Part shown: positions 8,632 to 17,055 of the stretch, piece after piece
How positions within the stretch are numbered: position 1 is the first letter of the stretch
How the letters are laid out: the number at the start of each line of letters is the position of its first letter
Source of the DNA: Streptomyces sp. MA5143a
GTDB taxonomy: Bacteria; Actinomycetota; Actinomycetes; Streptomycetales; Streptomycetaceae
Direction of reading: 5' to 3'
Assembly: GCF_900290235.1 (NCBI RefSeq)
Contig: NZ_OLMK01000002.1
Coordinates: 1 to 64,000, forward strand
Length of the DNA stretch: 64,000 nt
The notes under the pieces: generated by a model
Database searches by the model: none
What the model was told of the DNA's origin: nothing
Seen by the model: the letters and a program-made list of their open reading frames with translations, nothing else
Translations under genes and position numbers: made by a program

Positions 8632-9450
8632 CTACGCCTCCAGCCCCGCGAACGCCGCCCCCGCGTCCCGCAGCCGTTCGTGCAGGGCCCGGAACACGGC
8701 CGCCGAGCGCACCCCCGGCCAGTCCGCCGGCAGCAGCGCGGCCGGTAGCCCGGGGTCGACGTACGGCAGATGGCGCCAGGAGTCCAGGACCAGCAGGTAG
8801 TCGCGGTAGGCCGCCTCCGGCGGGGTGTCGGCGCGGCGCTCCCAGTCGTGCAGCACGGGCGCGTGACGGTCGAGGAACGCCTCGTGCTGCTTGGCGATCC
8901 CGGCCAGGTCCCACCACCGCGACACCGCCTCGGCGGTCGCCTCGAACCCCAGGTGCTCGCCCCGGAACAGCTCCACGTACGGGTCGAGCCGCAGCCGTAC
9001 GAGGGTGTGCCGGGTCTCCTCGTACAGCCGTGCGGGCGCGATCCACACGCCCGGCGCCGCCGTGCCGAAACCGAGGCCGGCCAGCCGGGAGCGCAGCACG
9101 TGCCGCTTCTGCCGCTCGGACTCCGGAACCGAGAACACGGCGAGCACCCAGCCCTCGTCCTGCTCCGGAGCCGTCGCGTAGATCCGCCGGTCGCCGTCGT
9201 CCAGGAGCTGCCGCGCGTCGTCCGACAGCGCGTACCCGGCGGCGCCCGCCGCGGTCCGGGCGGGCAGCAGCAGTCCGCGGCGCTTCAGCCGGGACACCGA
9301 GGAACGGACGGAGGGCGCGTCGACACCCACCGCGGCGAGCAGCCGGATCAGCTCGGAGACGGGCACGGGACCCGGCACCGAACGGCCGTACGCGCCGTAG
9401 AAGGTGACGATGAGCGAACGTGGTGCATGCTGTTCGGACACGTTGATCAT
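8632..9450 (-). CDS. PaaX-family transcriptional regulator
   Basis: The 272-residue protein has the PaaX winged-helix N-terminus (RSLIVTFYGAYGR, then a helix-turn-helix including VRSSVSRLKRRGLL) and the PaaX C-terminal region (WVLAVFSVPESERQKR, about residues 100-115). PaaX of E. coli represses phenylacetate catabolism and is released by the aryl-CoA intermediate. By analogy this protein would sense the aryl-CoA made by the ligase encoded 15 bp upstream on the same strand. It is convergent with the monooxygenase/reductase gene. Candidate binding sites are the 12-bp elements at 5238 and 11163. Confidence 0.85.
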   Translation of the reverse strand: MINVSEQHAPRSLIVTFYGAYGRSVPGPVPVSELIRLLAAVGVDAPSVRSSVSRLKRRGLLLPARTAAGAAGYALSDDARQLLDDGDRRIYATAPEQDEGWVLAVFSVPESERQKRHVLRSRLAGLGFGTAAPGVWIAPARLYEETRHTLVRLRLDPYVELFRGEHLGFEATAEAVSRWWDLAGIAKQHEAFLDRHAPVLHDWERRADTPPEAAYRDYLLVLDSWRHLPYVDPGLPAALLPADWPGVRSAAVFRALHERLRDAGAAFAGLEA

Positions 9451-9465
9451 TTTAGGTCTTCGGTA

Positions 9466-11064
9466 TCAATGCTGGTCACCTGTGGTGCGCAGACGGAACC
9501 GCTGGAGTTTGCCGGTCGCCGTGCGCGGCAGGGCGTCCAGGAACACGATCTCGCGCGGACACTTGTACGGCGCCAGCTCGGCCCTGAGGAACGCACGCAG
9601 CGCCTCGCCGTCCCGGTCCGCCCCCGCCGCGACGACCACATACGCCACGGCGACCTGCCCGCGCGCCTCGTCGGGCCGCCCCACGACCGCCGCCTCCAGC
9701 ACCTCCGGATGGCGCAGCAGCGCGTCCTCGACCTCGGGGCCCGCGATGTTGTACCCGGCGGAGATGATCATGTCGTCGGCGCGGGCGACATAGCGGAAGT
9801 ACCCGTCCGGCTCACGGACATAGGTGTCACCGGTGACGTTCCAGCCGCCGCGCACGTACTCCCGCTGCCGCTCGTCCGCGAGATAACGGCAGCCCACGGG
9901 CCCGCGCACCGCGAGCAGCCCCTGCTCCCCGTCCGGCACCGGCTCCCCGTCCGGGTCCTGCACGCGCGCGTGCCACCCCGGTACGGGAACGCCGGTCGTG
10001 CCGGGCCGTATGGCGTCGTCGGCGGCGGAGATGAAGATGTGCAGCAGCTCGGTCGCCCCGATGCCGTTGATGATCCGCAGCCCGGTCCGCTCGTGCCAGG
10101 CCCGCCAGGTGGCCGCCGGCAGGTTCTCGCCCGCCGACACGCACCGCCGCAGCGCCGACAGGTCGTGCCCGTCCAGCTCGCCGAGCATCGCCCGGTACGC
10201 CGTCGGCGCGGTGAACAGCACCGACACCCGGTGCTCCGCGAGCGCCGGCAGCAGCTGCTTCGGGCCCGCCTGTTCGAGCAGCAGGGCGCTGGCCCCGGCC
10301 CGCATCGGGAAGACCACGAGACCGCCGAGGCCGAAGGTGAAGCCGAGCGGGGGAGACCCGGCGAACACGTCGTCGGCCCGGGGCCGCAGCACATGCCGGG
10401 AGAAGGTGTCCGCGACGGCCAGGACGTCCCGGTGGAAGTGCACGCACCCTTTGGGCCGCCCGGTGGTGCCGGAGGTGAAGGCGATCAGCGCCACGTCCTC
10501 GGCCGCCGTGTCGACCGCCGGGAACGGCCCGTCCGGCGCGGGCAGCCGGAGCAGGTCCTCCGGCCCGTCCCCGCCGTACGTCGCGATCCTCAGCCCGGGG
10601 ACCTCGGCCTTCACCAGGTCGTCCACGGACCGGATGTCGCACAGCGCGTGCGTGACCCGCGCCAGCTCACAGACCGTCACCAGCTCGTACGGCCGCTGCT
10701 GCGCGAGCACCGTCACCGCGACCGCCCCCGCCTTGAGCACCGCCAGCCAGCAGGCGGCGAGCCAGGGCGTGGTGGGCCCCCGCAGCAGGACCCGGTTGCC
10801 CGGGACGACCCCGAGGACGGAGGTCAGGAGGTGGGCGACACGGTCGACGCGGGCGGAGAGGTCGCCGTACGTCCAGGTCTCCCCGGCGGGCGTGTGGAAG
10901 ACGGGCCGGCCGGGGTCGGTGCCGCCGAGCAGTTCGGCGGCGGCGTTGAGCCGGTCGGGATAGCGCAGCTCGGGAAGGTCGAAGACCAGCTCGGGCCACT
11001 GGTCCGGGGGCGGCAGCCGGTCACGGGCGAAGGTGTCGACATGGGCGGTGACCCTGGAGTTCAT
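9466..11064 (-). CDS. Aryl-CoA ligase (benzoate/2-aminobenzoate-CoA ligase type)
   Basis: This 532-residue acyl-adenylate-forming enzyme activates an aromatic acid with ATP and CoA. The P-loop AFTSGTTGRPKGCVHF (about residues 187-202), the YNIAGPEVEDALL hinge region and the C-terminal catalytic lysine in TATGKLQRFRLR are present. GNRVLLRGPTTPWLAA resembles benzoate-CoA ligases. ATG 11064 is preceded by AGGGGGCGAACGTC. The frame stays open 56 codons further upstream, but that part overlaps the divergent promoter and an 18-bp repeat. It is cotranscribed with the PaaX-type regulator. Anthranilate is the likely substrate from context; benzoate or salicylate are alternatives. Confidence 0.85.
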   Translation of the reverse strand: MNSRVTAHVDTFARDRLPPPDQWPELVFDLPELRYPDRLNAAAELLGGTDPGRPVFHTPAGETWTYGDLSARVDRVAHLLTSVLGVVPGNRVLLRGPTTPWLAACWLAVLKAGAVAVTVLAQQRPYELVTVCELARVTHALCDIRSVDDLVKAEVPGLRIATYGGDGPEDLLRLPAPDGPFPAVDTAAEDVALIAFTSGTTGRPKGCVHFHRDVLAVADTFSRHVLRPRADDVFAGSPPLGFTFGLGGLVVFPMRAGASALLLEQAGPKQLLPALAEHRVSVLFTAPTAYRAMLGELDGHDLSALRRCVSAGENLPAATWRAWHERTGLRIINGIGATELLHIFISAADDAIRPGTTGVPVPGWHARVQDPDGEPVPDGEQGLLAVRGPVGCRYLADERQREYVRGGWNVTGDTYVREPDGYFRYVARADDMIISAGYNIAGPEVEDALLRHPEVLEAAVVGRPDEARGQVAVAYVVVAAGADRDGEALRAFLRAELAPYKCPREIVFLDALPRTATGKLQRFRLRTTGDQH

Positions 11065-11093
11065 GACGTTCGCCCCCTGCTCGGTCCCTGCGG

Positions 11094-11147
11094 TGGTGGA
11101 CTCGCATGTGGTGGTGGACTCGCACGTCGTGGCGGGCTCGCATCTGG
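11094..11147 (-). repeat. Three imperfect 18-bp tandem repeats in the ligase leader
   Basis: Units TGGTGGACTCGCATGTGG, TGGTGGACTCGCACGTCG and TGGCGGGCTCGCATCTGG abut at 11094, 11112 and 11130. They lie between the ligase ATG and its promoter, so they fall in the 5' leader if ATG 11064 is the start. If translation began further upstream they would encode a Thr/Cys/Glu/Ser-rich repeat. Function unknown. Confidence 0.7.
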
Positions 11148-11150
11148 AGC

Positions 11151-11191
11151 GTATCGCCTTGATGACGACAGTCAACAGATCGCGATAACCT
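11151..11191. promoter_or_regulatory. Overlapping divergent promoters with 12-bp element copy B
   Basis: On the plus strand TGACGA (11163-11168), a 17-base spacer and TAACCT (11186-11191) form a promoter for the acyl-CoA dehydrogenase gene. On the minus strand TTGACT (11173-11168), a 16-base spacer and TACGCT (11151-11146) form a promoter for the ligase and regulator. The shared 12-mer TGACGACAGTCA (11163-11174) covers both -35 elements, so one bound repressor could shut both directions. Confidence 0.6.
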
Positions 11192-11222
11192 GAAGCGGCC
11201 CGATGGGGGAGAGGGGACGGCA

Positions 11223-12362
11223 GTGACCGCATTCTCGCTCGAACCGGAACAACTCGCCCGATGCGCCGACCTGCGCGCCCTCGCCGCCGACCGGCTGCGC
11301 CCCCTCGCCGAGAAGGGCGAGCCCGGCCGCGTCAACCGCCCCCTCGTCGCCGAGCTGGGCCGTCTCGGCCTGCTGCGCCGCCTGTTCACCTCCGGCGCCC
11401 TCGACCTCTGCCTGATGCGCGAGTCCCTGGCCTACGCCTGCACCGAGGCCGAGACCGCGCTCGCCCTCCAGGGGCTGGGCGCCCACCCCGTCCACGCCCA
11501 CGGCACCGAGGCCCAGCGCGCCCGCTGGCTCCCCCGGGTGGGTGACGGCGACGCGGTCGCGGCCTTCGCGCTCAGCGAGCCCGGCGCCGGTTCGGACGCG
11601 GCGGCGCTGGAGCTGCGGGCCGAGCCCGACGGCACCGGCCGCTGGCGGCTCACCGGCGAGAAGTGCTGGATCTCCAACGCCCCCGAGGCCGACCTCTACA
11701 CCGTCTTCGCCCGCACCACGCCCGGCGCGGGCGCCCGCGGTGTCACCGCCTTCCTGCTCCCGGCCGACCGCCCCGGCCTCACCGGCACCCCGCTCGACAT
11801 GCTCTCCCCGCACCCCATCGGCACCCTCGCCCTCGACGCCGTCCCCGTCACCGCCGACGACGTCCTCGGGGCACCCGACCGGGGCTTCCGCGTCGCCATG
11901 GGCACCCTCAACCTGTTCCGCCCCAGCGTGGGCGCCTTCGCGGTCGGCATGGCCCAGGCCGCGCTCGACGCCACCCTCACCCACACCGCCCGGCGCGAGG
12001 CGTTCGGCGGGAAGCTGCGCGACCTCCAGACCGTCGCCCACCAGGTCGCCGAGATGGCGCTGCGCACGGAGGCCGCCCGGCTCATGGTCTACGCGGCGGC
12101 CACGGCGTACGACTCCGGTGCCCCGGACGTCCCCGGCCGCGCGGCGATGGCGAAGCTGCTGGCCACGGAGACCGCCCAGTACGTCGTGGACGCGGCCGTC
12201 CAACTGCACGGCGCCCGGGCGCTGCGACGCGGCCACCTCCTCGAACACCTCTACCGGGAGGTACGGGCGCCACGGATCTACGAAGGGGCGAGCGAGGTGC
12301 AACGGGCCGTCATCGCCAAGGAGTTGTACGCCCGGACCGCGGAACAGGAGCCGTCCTCATGA
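11223..12362 (+). CDS. Acyl-CoA dehydrogenase
   Basis: This 379-residue flavoprotein has the usual family length. It starts at GTG 11223 after GGGGGAGAGGGGACGGCA. FAD/substrate signatures are clear: AFALSEPGAGSDAAALEL (about residues 117-134) and GEKCWISNAPEADLY. The C-terminal IYEGASEVQRAVIAKEL carries the catalytic glutamate, matching the YEGTSEIQ pattern. It overlaps the RidA-like gene by four bases (ATGA). In a ring-cleavage context it probably oxidises an alicyclic or opened-chain acyl-CoA. Confidence 0.9.
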   Translation: MTAFSLEPEQLARCADLRALAADRLRPLAEKGEPGRVNRPLVAELGRLGLLRRLFTSGALDLCLMRESLAYACTEAETALALQGLGAHPVHAHGTEAQRARWLPRVGDGDAVAAFALSEPGAGSDAAALELRAEPDGTGRWRLTGEKCWISNAPEADLYTVFARTTPGAGARGVTAFLLPADRPGLTGTPLDMLSPHPIGTLALDAVPVTADDVLGAPDRGFRVAMGTLNLFRPSVGAFAVGMAQAALDATLTHTARREAFGGKLRDLQTVAHQVAEMALRTEAARLMVYAAATAYDSGAPDVPGRAAMAKLLATETAQYVVDAAVQLHGARALRRGHLLEHLYREVRAPRIYEGASEVQRAVIAKELYARTAEQEPSS

Positions 12363-12757
12363 GCATCGAACGGGTGAACCCGGCGGAGCTGTCGCCGCCC
12401 AGCGGTTTCTCGCACGCGGTGGTGGCCACCGGGGGCCGGGTCGTGTTCCTCGCGGGCCAGACCGCGCTCGACGCGGACGGCAAGGTCGTGGGGGAGACGC
12501 TGGTCGAGCAGTTCGAGCGGGCGCTCGGCAATCTGCTGACCGCGCTGGAGGCCGCCGGCGGCACACCGGCCGACCTGGCCCGCGTCACCGTCTACGCCAC
12601 GGATGTCGCCGACTACCGCGCCCATGTGTCGCTGCTCGGCCAGGTGTGGCGGAGACTCGCGGGGCGGGACTATCCCGCCATGGCGGTCGTCGGTGTCGTC
12701 CGGCTCTGGGACGAGCGGGCCCTGGTGGAACTGGACGGCTTCGCGGTCCTGCCGTAG
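12359..12757 (+). CDS. RidA/YjgF-family protein lacking the catalytic arginine
   Basis: The 132-residue protein has the RidA fold signature: FSHAVVATGGRVVFLAGQTALD, DLARVTVYATDVADY and ALVELDGFAVLP. The arginine that normally precedes the C-terminal strands in imine-hydrolysing RidA (P-x-R-S/T-x-V) is replaced in YPAMAVVGVV. That places it in the Rid4-7-type group that lacks the arginine. The ATG overlaps the acyl-CoA dehydrogenase stop. In an aminobenzoyl-CoA pathway an enamine or imine must lose ammonia after ring reduction, so a deaminase or helper role is attractive but inferred. Confidence 0.85.
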   Translation: MSIERVNPAELSPPSGFSHAVVATGGRVVFLAGQTALDADGKVVGETLVEQFERALGNLLTALEAAGGTPADLARVTVYATDVADYRAHVSLLGQVWRRLAGRDYPAMAVVGVVRLWDERALVELDGFAVLP

Positions 12758-12759
12758 CG

Positions 12760-12793
12760 CCGTCGGTCCGGTCGGTGCCGGGCGGTCCGACGG
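12760..12793. terminator. Hairpin between convergent RidA-like and DUF5999 genes
   Basis: CCGTCGGTCCG (12760-12770) pairs with CGGTCCGACGG (12783-12793) with one mismatch. It sits in the 39-bp gap between convergent genes. There is no U-tract, as is usual in Streptomyces terminators. Confidence 0.45.
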
Positions 12794-12796
12794 AGC

Positions 12797-12985
12797 TCAG
12801 GCGGCGACGGCGAGACGGCTCGGGGCGACGACGCGGCCGTCGGGGAGGATCTCACCGGTGTCGTCGAAGACGATCGCCCCGTTGCACAGCAGGTTCCAGC
12901 CCTGCTCGGGGTGGAAGGCCACGATGTGCGCGGCGTCGCTGGTCGTGCTGTCGGCCACGGGGCACAGGGGCTGGTGTGAACACAT
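12797..12985 (-). CDS. Small DUF5999 protein
   Basis: This 62-residue protein starts at ATG 12985, which follows GGAGGTG at good spacing. It begins MCSHQPLCPVADS and contains CNGAIVFDDTGEILPDG. I recognise the conserved small Streptomyces family DUF5999. Three cysteines and a histidine near the N-terminus (MCSHQPLC) could bind metal. No function is known. Its upstream region (12986-13240) holds no other gene I can support. Confidence 0.8.
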   Translation of the reverse strand: MCSHQPLCPVADSTTSDAAHIVAFHPEQGWNLLCNGAIVFDDTGEILPDGRVVAPSRLAVAA

Positions 12986-13177
12986 GGCGCACCTCCACGT
13001 CATTGTGAGTGCCGGCGGCGAGTCACCGCCTCGCAGTACTGACGATGCACGCCCTCGGAACGCGCCGACAAGGCGTCGCGGCGAGACGTGACAACACCCG
13101 GACGTCCTGTGACACGACGCGGACACAACACGGGGTGTACGGGGGACGGCGGAGGCGACGCGCCGACGGAGGGGTGA

Positions 13178-13678
<501 letters not shown>

Positions 13679-13691
13679 GGCCCAGGACGCC

Positions 13692-13725
13692 GAAGGGGCC
13701 CGGCGGAGATCCGCCGGGCCCCTTC
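13692..13725. terminator. Perfect 16-bp hairpin, bidirectional terminator
   Basis: GAAGGGGCCCGGCGGA (13692-13707) and TCCGCCGGGCCCCTTC (13710-13725) are exact reverse complements. The hairpin lies between the convergent DUF6299 and carbonic anhydrase genes and ends in CCTTCCGTCC. It can serve both. Confidence 0.8.
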
Positions 13726-13743
13726 CGTCCGTCTCGCGGCGGA

Positions 13744-14553
13744 CTACTTCAGCAGGTGCACCCGCTGGGTGGTCAGGTCGTAGCGGGCGCCGACGATGGC
13801 CACCTTGCCCGCCTTCACCTTCGCGGCGAGGTCGGGCTCGGCCGCCAGCTTCGAGCGGACCAGCCGGACGTTCGCGTCGATGGTCGCCGCCACACGGGCG
13901 TCGCCCTCCTCGTGGTGGTCGATCGCCGGGCGGATCTGGTCGGCCACGTACTGGATGTGGGCCGGCAGCTTCTCACCGGTGCTGTCCGCCTGGACGGCCG
14001 CCTTCACGGCCCCGCAGGACTGGTGGCCGAGCACCATCACCAGCGGGATGTCCAGTTCGAGCACGCCGTACGCGACACTGCCGAGCACCGCCTCGTCCAG
14101 TACCTCGCCCGCGCTGCGCACGGTCATGAGGTCACCGAGGCCCTGGTCGAAGACCAGCTCCGGGGGGACGCGGGAGTCGATGCAGCCGAGGATCAGCGCG
14201 AAGGGGTGCTGACCGGTCGTCAGGGTCTTGCGGGTGGTGCCGTCCTCGTGGGGGTGCTGCTGGTGGAAGGTCCGCCACCGGCGGTTGCCCTTCGACAGTT
14301 CCTTCAGCGCCTTCTCGGGGGTGTCCGGCCGGGTGGGGGTGGCGGCCGGGGTGGAGCGCGTGGTGCGGGAGAGGGGTTCCGCTTCGGCGGGGATGGCGCC
14401 TACCGCGAGTCCGCCACCGATGACGGCGGTGCCGGCGAGCGCGGCGCGCAGCAGCGACCGGCGCCCGCGGGGCCGCACGAGGGATATCGGGCCGTCGGCG
14501 GAACCGGACGCCACGGCGTCGTCGCCTCTGTGAGGTGCTTGGTCAGAGTTCAC
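13744..14553 (-). CDS. Beta-class carbonic anhydrase with Tat-like signal
   Basis: The roughly 269-residue protein interconverts CO2 and bicarbonate. Zinc-site motifs are intact: LGCIDSRVPPE (Cys, Asp-Arg dyad) and VLGHQSCGAVKAA (His, Cys). The N-terminus holds RGRRSLLRAALAGTAVIGGG, a basic then hydrophobic segment like a Tat or lipid-independent export signal, so the enzyme may act outside the membrane. GTG 14553 is chosen, but neither it nor a TTG at 14577 has a clear ribosome binding site, so the start is uncertain. Confidence 0.85.
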   Translation of the reverse strand: MNSDQAPHRGDDAVASGSADGPISLVRPRGRRSLLRAALAGTAVIGGGLAVGAIPAEAEPLSRTTRSTPAATPTRPDTPEKALKELSKGNRRWRTFHQQHPHEDGTTRKTLTTGQHPFALILGCIDSRVPPELVFDQGLGDLMTVRSAGEVLDEAVLGSVAYGVLELDIPLVMVLGHQSCGAVKAAVQADSTGEKLPAHIQYVADQIRPAIDHHEEGDARVAATIDANVRLVRSKLAAEPDLAAKVKAGKVAIVGARYDLTTQRVHLLK

Positions 14554-14758
14554 GCGGAGGAACGTACGTCCGGCCAAACGTCCGAACGTTCGCCTTGCGG
14601 AATCATGGACGAATGTTGATCAATCATGGTCGGCCGTTGAATCGTTCTTGGCCGACTTGAGGAAAGGTTTTGGACAGTCCGTCACCTGCCGTTCGCCCGG
14701 GGCGGGGAGCGCTCCCACCGCTGTGCCCGGCCCTGTCGCGGGCCGGGATCCGGTGGGC

Positions 14759-15454
14759 TCAGGTGAGGTGTCCGAAGACCACCAGATTGTCGGTGTAGTC
14801 CTTGGCGGAGTGGTCGTAGTCGCCGGCGCAGGTGATCAGCCTGACCTCGGCGCGGTTCGCGTCGGCATACACGCGCTTGTCCGGGAAGTCGTCCTTGGCG
14901 AACGTCTCCACGTCGTCGACGACGAAGTTCGCCTTGCGCCCGTCGGCCCGTACGACGTCGAAGACATCGCCCTTGGCGAGGGCGCCGAGTTGCGCGAAGA
15001 CGGCCGGGGAGGTGGCCGTGTCGACGTGCCCGGCGATGATCGCCGTGCCCGACTCGCCCGGCGTGGCGCCGTCGGAGTGCCAGCCCACCAGATTGACGTC
15101 GTTGGGGGGCGGCGCTTCCAGTTGCCCCGTGGCGCCGATCTTCAACGGGGTGAAGGGGGCGTCGACGGAGATCTTCGGGATGTGCAGCCGCACCGGGCGC
15201 GACCGGGGCAGGGGCCGGCTCGTCGCTCGGGCGGAGGGGGAGGAGGCCCTGGCGGACGGGGGCGGCGTCACGGCCTGCGGGGCGTGCCGGGCGTCCGGCG
15301 GTGGGGCGGCGTCGGGCGAGGAGCCCTCGCGGCCGAACAGGATCAGGGAGACGATCAGCAGACCCAGGGCGACCAGTACGGTCACGTTCGGTCGGTTCCC
15401 GCGGCGGGTCGGTCCCGGACCGGTGCCGCCGGGATAGGGGGGATGGGCTGCCAT
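14759..15454 (-). CDS. Class F sortase
   Basis: This 231-residue transpeptidase is anchored by one N-terminal membrane segment (VTVLVALGLLIVSLILFG), followed by a Pro/Ser-rich linker. The catalytic domain starts at about residue 90. Catalytic His is in IIAGHVDTA and Cys in RLITCAGDYD. The stretch after the cysteine reads KDYTDNLVVFGHL, where I see no obvious conserved arginine. ATG 15454 has GAGGTGG upstream. It lies beside a surface protein gene on the same strand and probably processes that product. Confidence 0.85.
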   Translation of the reverse strand: MAAHPPYPGGTGPGPTRRGNRPNVTVLVALGLLIVSLILFGREGSSPDAAPPPDARHAPQAVTPPPSARASSPSARATSRPLPRSRPVRLHIPKISVDAPFTPLKIGATGQLEAPPPNDVNLVGWHSDGATPGESGTAIIAGHVDTATSPAVFAQLGALAKGDVFDVVRADGRKANFVVDDVETFAKDDFPDKRVYADANRAEVRLITCAGDYDHSAKDYTDNLVVFGHLT

Positions 15455-15584
15455 TGGACACCACCTCACAAGGCACGGCAGCGGAACGGGCGGGGCGGGG
15501 GACGGGAGCCGGGCGGCCGGGCCGCCACACGTACGGTGTGACGGCCGCGGCCGCTATCGGGCCGGGTATCGCGCCGGGCATGGA

Positions 15585-16100
15585 TCAGGCCGTGCTTCCG
15601 CCGATGTTCTTGCGGCGCAGGGCGTACATGCCGGTGCCCGCGACCGCGAGGACCGCCAGCCCGCCGGCGGTCATGGCCGGTGAGGCGAGCGCGCCGCCGC
15701 CGGTGTGCATCCCGCCACGCGGCTTGTCGTGGTCGCCCTTCCAGCCGCCCTTGTCGTGGTCGCCCTTCCAGGACTCCTTGTCGCTGTCGCCCTTCCACGA
15801 CTCCTTGCCGTGCTCGCCGTAGCCGCTCTCGTCCTTCTGCTTGTCCTCGTCGCCCCAGGACTTCTCCGCCTTGTCCTCGGAGCTCCACTCGTCGTTCTGG
15901 GGAGCGGTCAGGGCGCCGCCACCGGTGTGAACGCCGCCGCGGGGGCCGTCGTGCCTGCCGTCCTTCTGGTGCTCCTTGCTGTACCCATGGTCCTCACGGT
16001 CCCACTCGTCCCCGCCGGCGTAGGCGTAGGCGCCGGGGGCGGTGATGGCGATAACGGCCGTGGCCGCCGCCGTCGCAAAAAGCATGCGGGCTGAACGCAT
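15585..16100 (-). CDS. Repeat-rich cell-surface protein, probable sortase substrate
   Basis: This 171-residue protein has a signal peptide (MRSARMLFATAAATAVI, cleavage near AYA-YAGG), a very hydrophilic Lys/Asp/Glu/Trp-rich middle with three 9-residue KxxWKGDxD repeats, and a C-terminal membrane segment (TAGGLAVLAVAGTGMYAL) with basic tail RRKN. The plan is that of a sortase-anchored protein, but no LPxTG or LAxTG is present. Just before the membrane segment is PRGGMHTGGGALASP, and nearly the same motif (PRGGVHTGGGALTAP) occurs earlier. HTGG may be a non-standard sorting signal. GGAAGGACC precedes ATG 16100. Confidence 0.75.
   Translation of the reverse strand: MRSARMLFATAAATAVIAITAPGAYAYAGGDEWDREDHGYSKEHQKDGRHDGPRGGVHTGGGALTAPQNDEWSSEDKAEKSWGDEDKQKDESGYGEHGKESWKGDSDKESWKGDHDKGGWKGDHDKPRGGMHTGGGALASPAMTAGGLAVLAVAGTGMYALRRKNIGGSTA
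15724..15804 (-). repeat. Three 27-bp coding repeats in the surface protein
   Basis: Units beginning TTGTCG at 15724, 15751 and 15778 are each 27 bp and near-identical. A fourth degenerate unit follows from 15805. They encode KESWKGDSD, KESWKGDHD and KGGWKGDHD. Tryptophan within charged repeats is common in wall-spanning segments. Confidence 0.85.
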
Positions 16101-16326
16101 TTGATGGTCCTTCCGCCATGACCGGGCAGCTGGTGCTTCGTCAGCTGAAGGGACCCGGCCTTGACGTGATCAACCGTCAGTCGGTTTCCCGCTCGCCACC
16201 ACTCAAGGCGCTCAGCCGGGTGAACCCGGCCGTCCGCGCGCCCCCTTGACCACCCGTTCGGCTCCGGCCGCGCCCCCTCGGGCCGCCGGGGCGGCGGGAG
16301 GGGGCGGACGGCGGCGGAAGGGGGCG

Positions 16327-16854
16327 TCAGTGGTATGCGTGGACGACGGCGTGGCCCTTGCCACGGCCGATCATCCACTTGTTCACCGGCGTGGTGATCA
16401 GGAACGCGACGGCGAATCCGCCGAGGAGCGCCGACCAGAACAGCCCGTCGGAGAGGTGGGCGTCCATCGCTCCCGGAGTCAGGGCGATGATCGCGTTGTC
16501 GACCAGCTCCATCACGGCGATGGAGACGGTGTCGGCGGCCAGCGCCACCTTGATCGCGCTCCGCAGGTCCAGGCCCGCGCGGCGCACCGCGAACAGGGTG
16601 AAGGAGTACCCGAAGACGAACGCGAGGGCGATGGCCAGCACCATCGTCGGCGCGTTGCCCCACCGCAGGGCCGTGCCGACGACCATCCCGAGGATCTCCC
16701 CGATGGCGCACCCGGTCAGGCAGTGCAGCGTCGCCTTCACCGCCGAGCCCCAGGACGCTCCGCCGTGGCCGCCGGGGGCCATCGAGTGATCGGCGTGCCC
16801 CTCGTGCGCGGCGTGGTCGTGCGCGCCGCCGTCATGGTGAGCGCTGTGGTCCAT
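16327..16854 (-). CDS. DUF4396 membrane protein with His-rich N-terminus
   Basis: The 175-residue protein opens with a histidine-rich tail (about ten His in the first 32 residues, starting MDHSAHHDGGAHDHAAHEG), then has four probable membrane helices including LHCLTGCAIGEILGMVVG and LFWSALLGGFAVAFLIT. It matches the DUF4396 family, often found with copper genes. The His tail and the copper-type operator 55 bp upstream of its start suggest metal handling at the membrane. The reaction is unknown. Confidence 0.75.
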   Translation of the reverse strand: MDHSAHHDGGAHDHAAHEGHADHSMAPGGHGGASWGSAVKATLHCLTGCAIGEILGMVVGTALRWGNAPTMVLAIALAFVFGYSFTLFAVRRAGLDLRSAIKVALAADTVSIAVMELVDNAIIALTPGAMDAHLSDGLFWSALLGGFAVAFLITTPVNKWMIGRGKGHAVVHAYH

Positions 16855-16908
16855 GACCAGTCATCCCCGTCCTCGTCCGTGGTGGTCCGTCCTCGACACT
16901 CCGCACAC

Positions 16909-16927
16909 TATACCCCTGGGGGGTATA
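16909..16927. promoter_or_regulatory. CsoR-type copper operator
   Basis: TATACCCCTGGGGGGTATA is an almost perfect palindrome matching the known CsoR site (TACCCC-N-GGGGTA). It lies between divergent DUF4396 and DUF5134, 55 bp and 129 bp from their starts. CsoR represses until Cu(I) binds, so one or both genes are probably copper-induced. No csoR gene is in the window. Confidence 0.75.
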
Positions 16928-17055
16928 TGACGAGGGGGTCGGAGTTACCCGTGTCGGACCCATCCGCAGCGTGGTCCCACTCCCCCCGCTGAGTCGGATC
17001 GCCGCCCCTCACGTACTAAGGAGATACGTAGTGGTCGACGAGCGGTGGTGGCGAT

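Noticed and set aside
5652..9407. A 1251-codon open frame on the plus strand across the hydratase and monooxygenase genes
   Set aside because: It is Arg/Pro/Gly-rich out-of-frame translation of real genes, without any family match or ribosome binding site.
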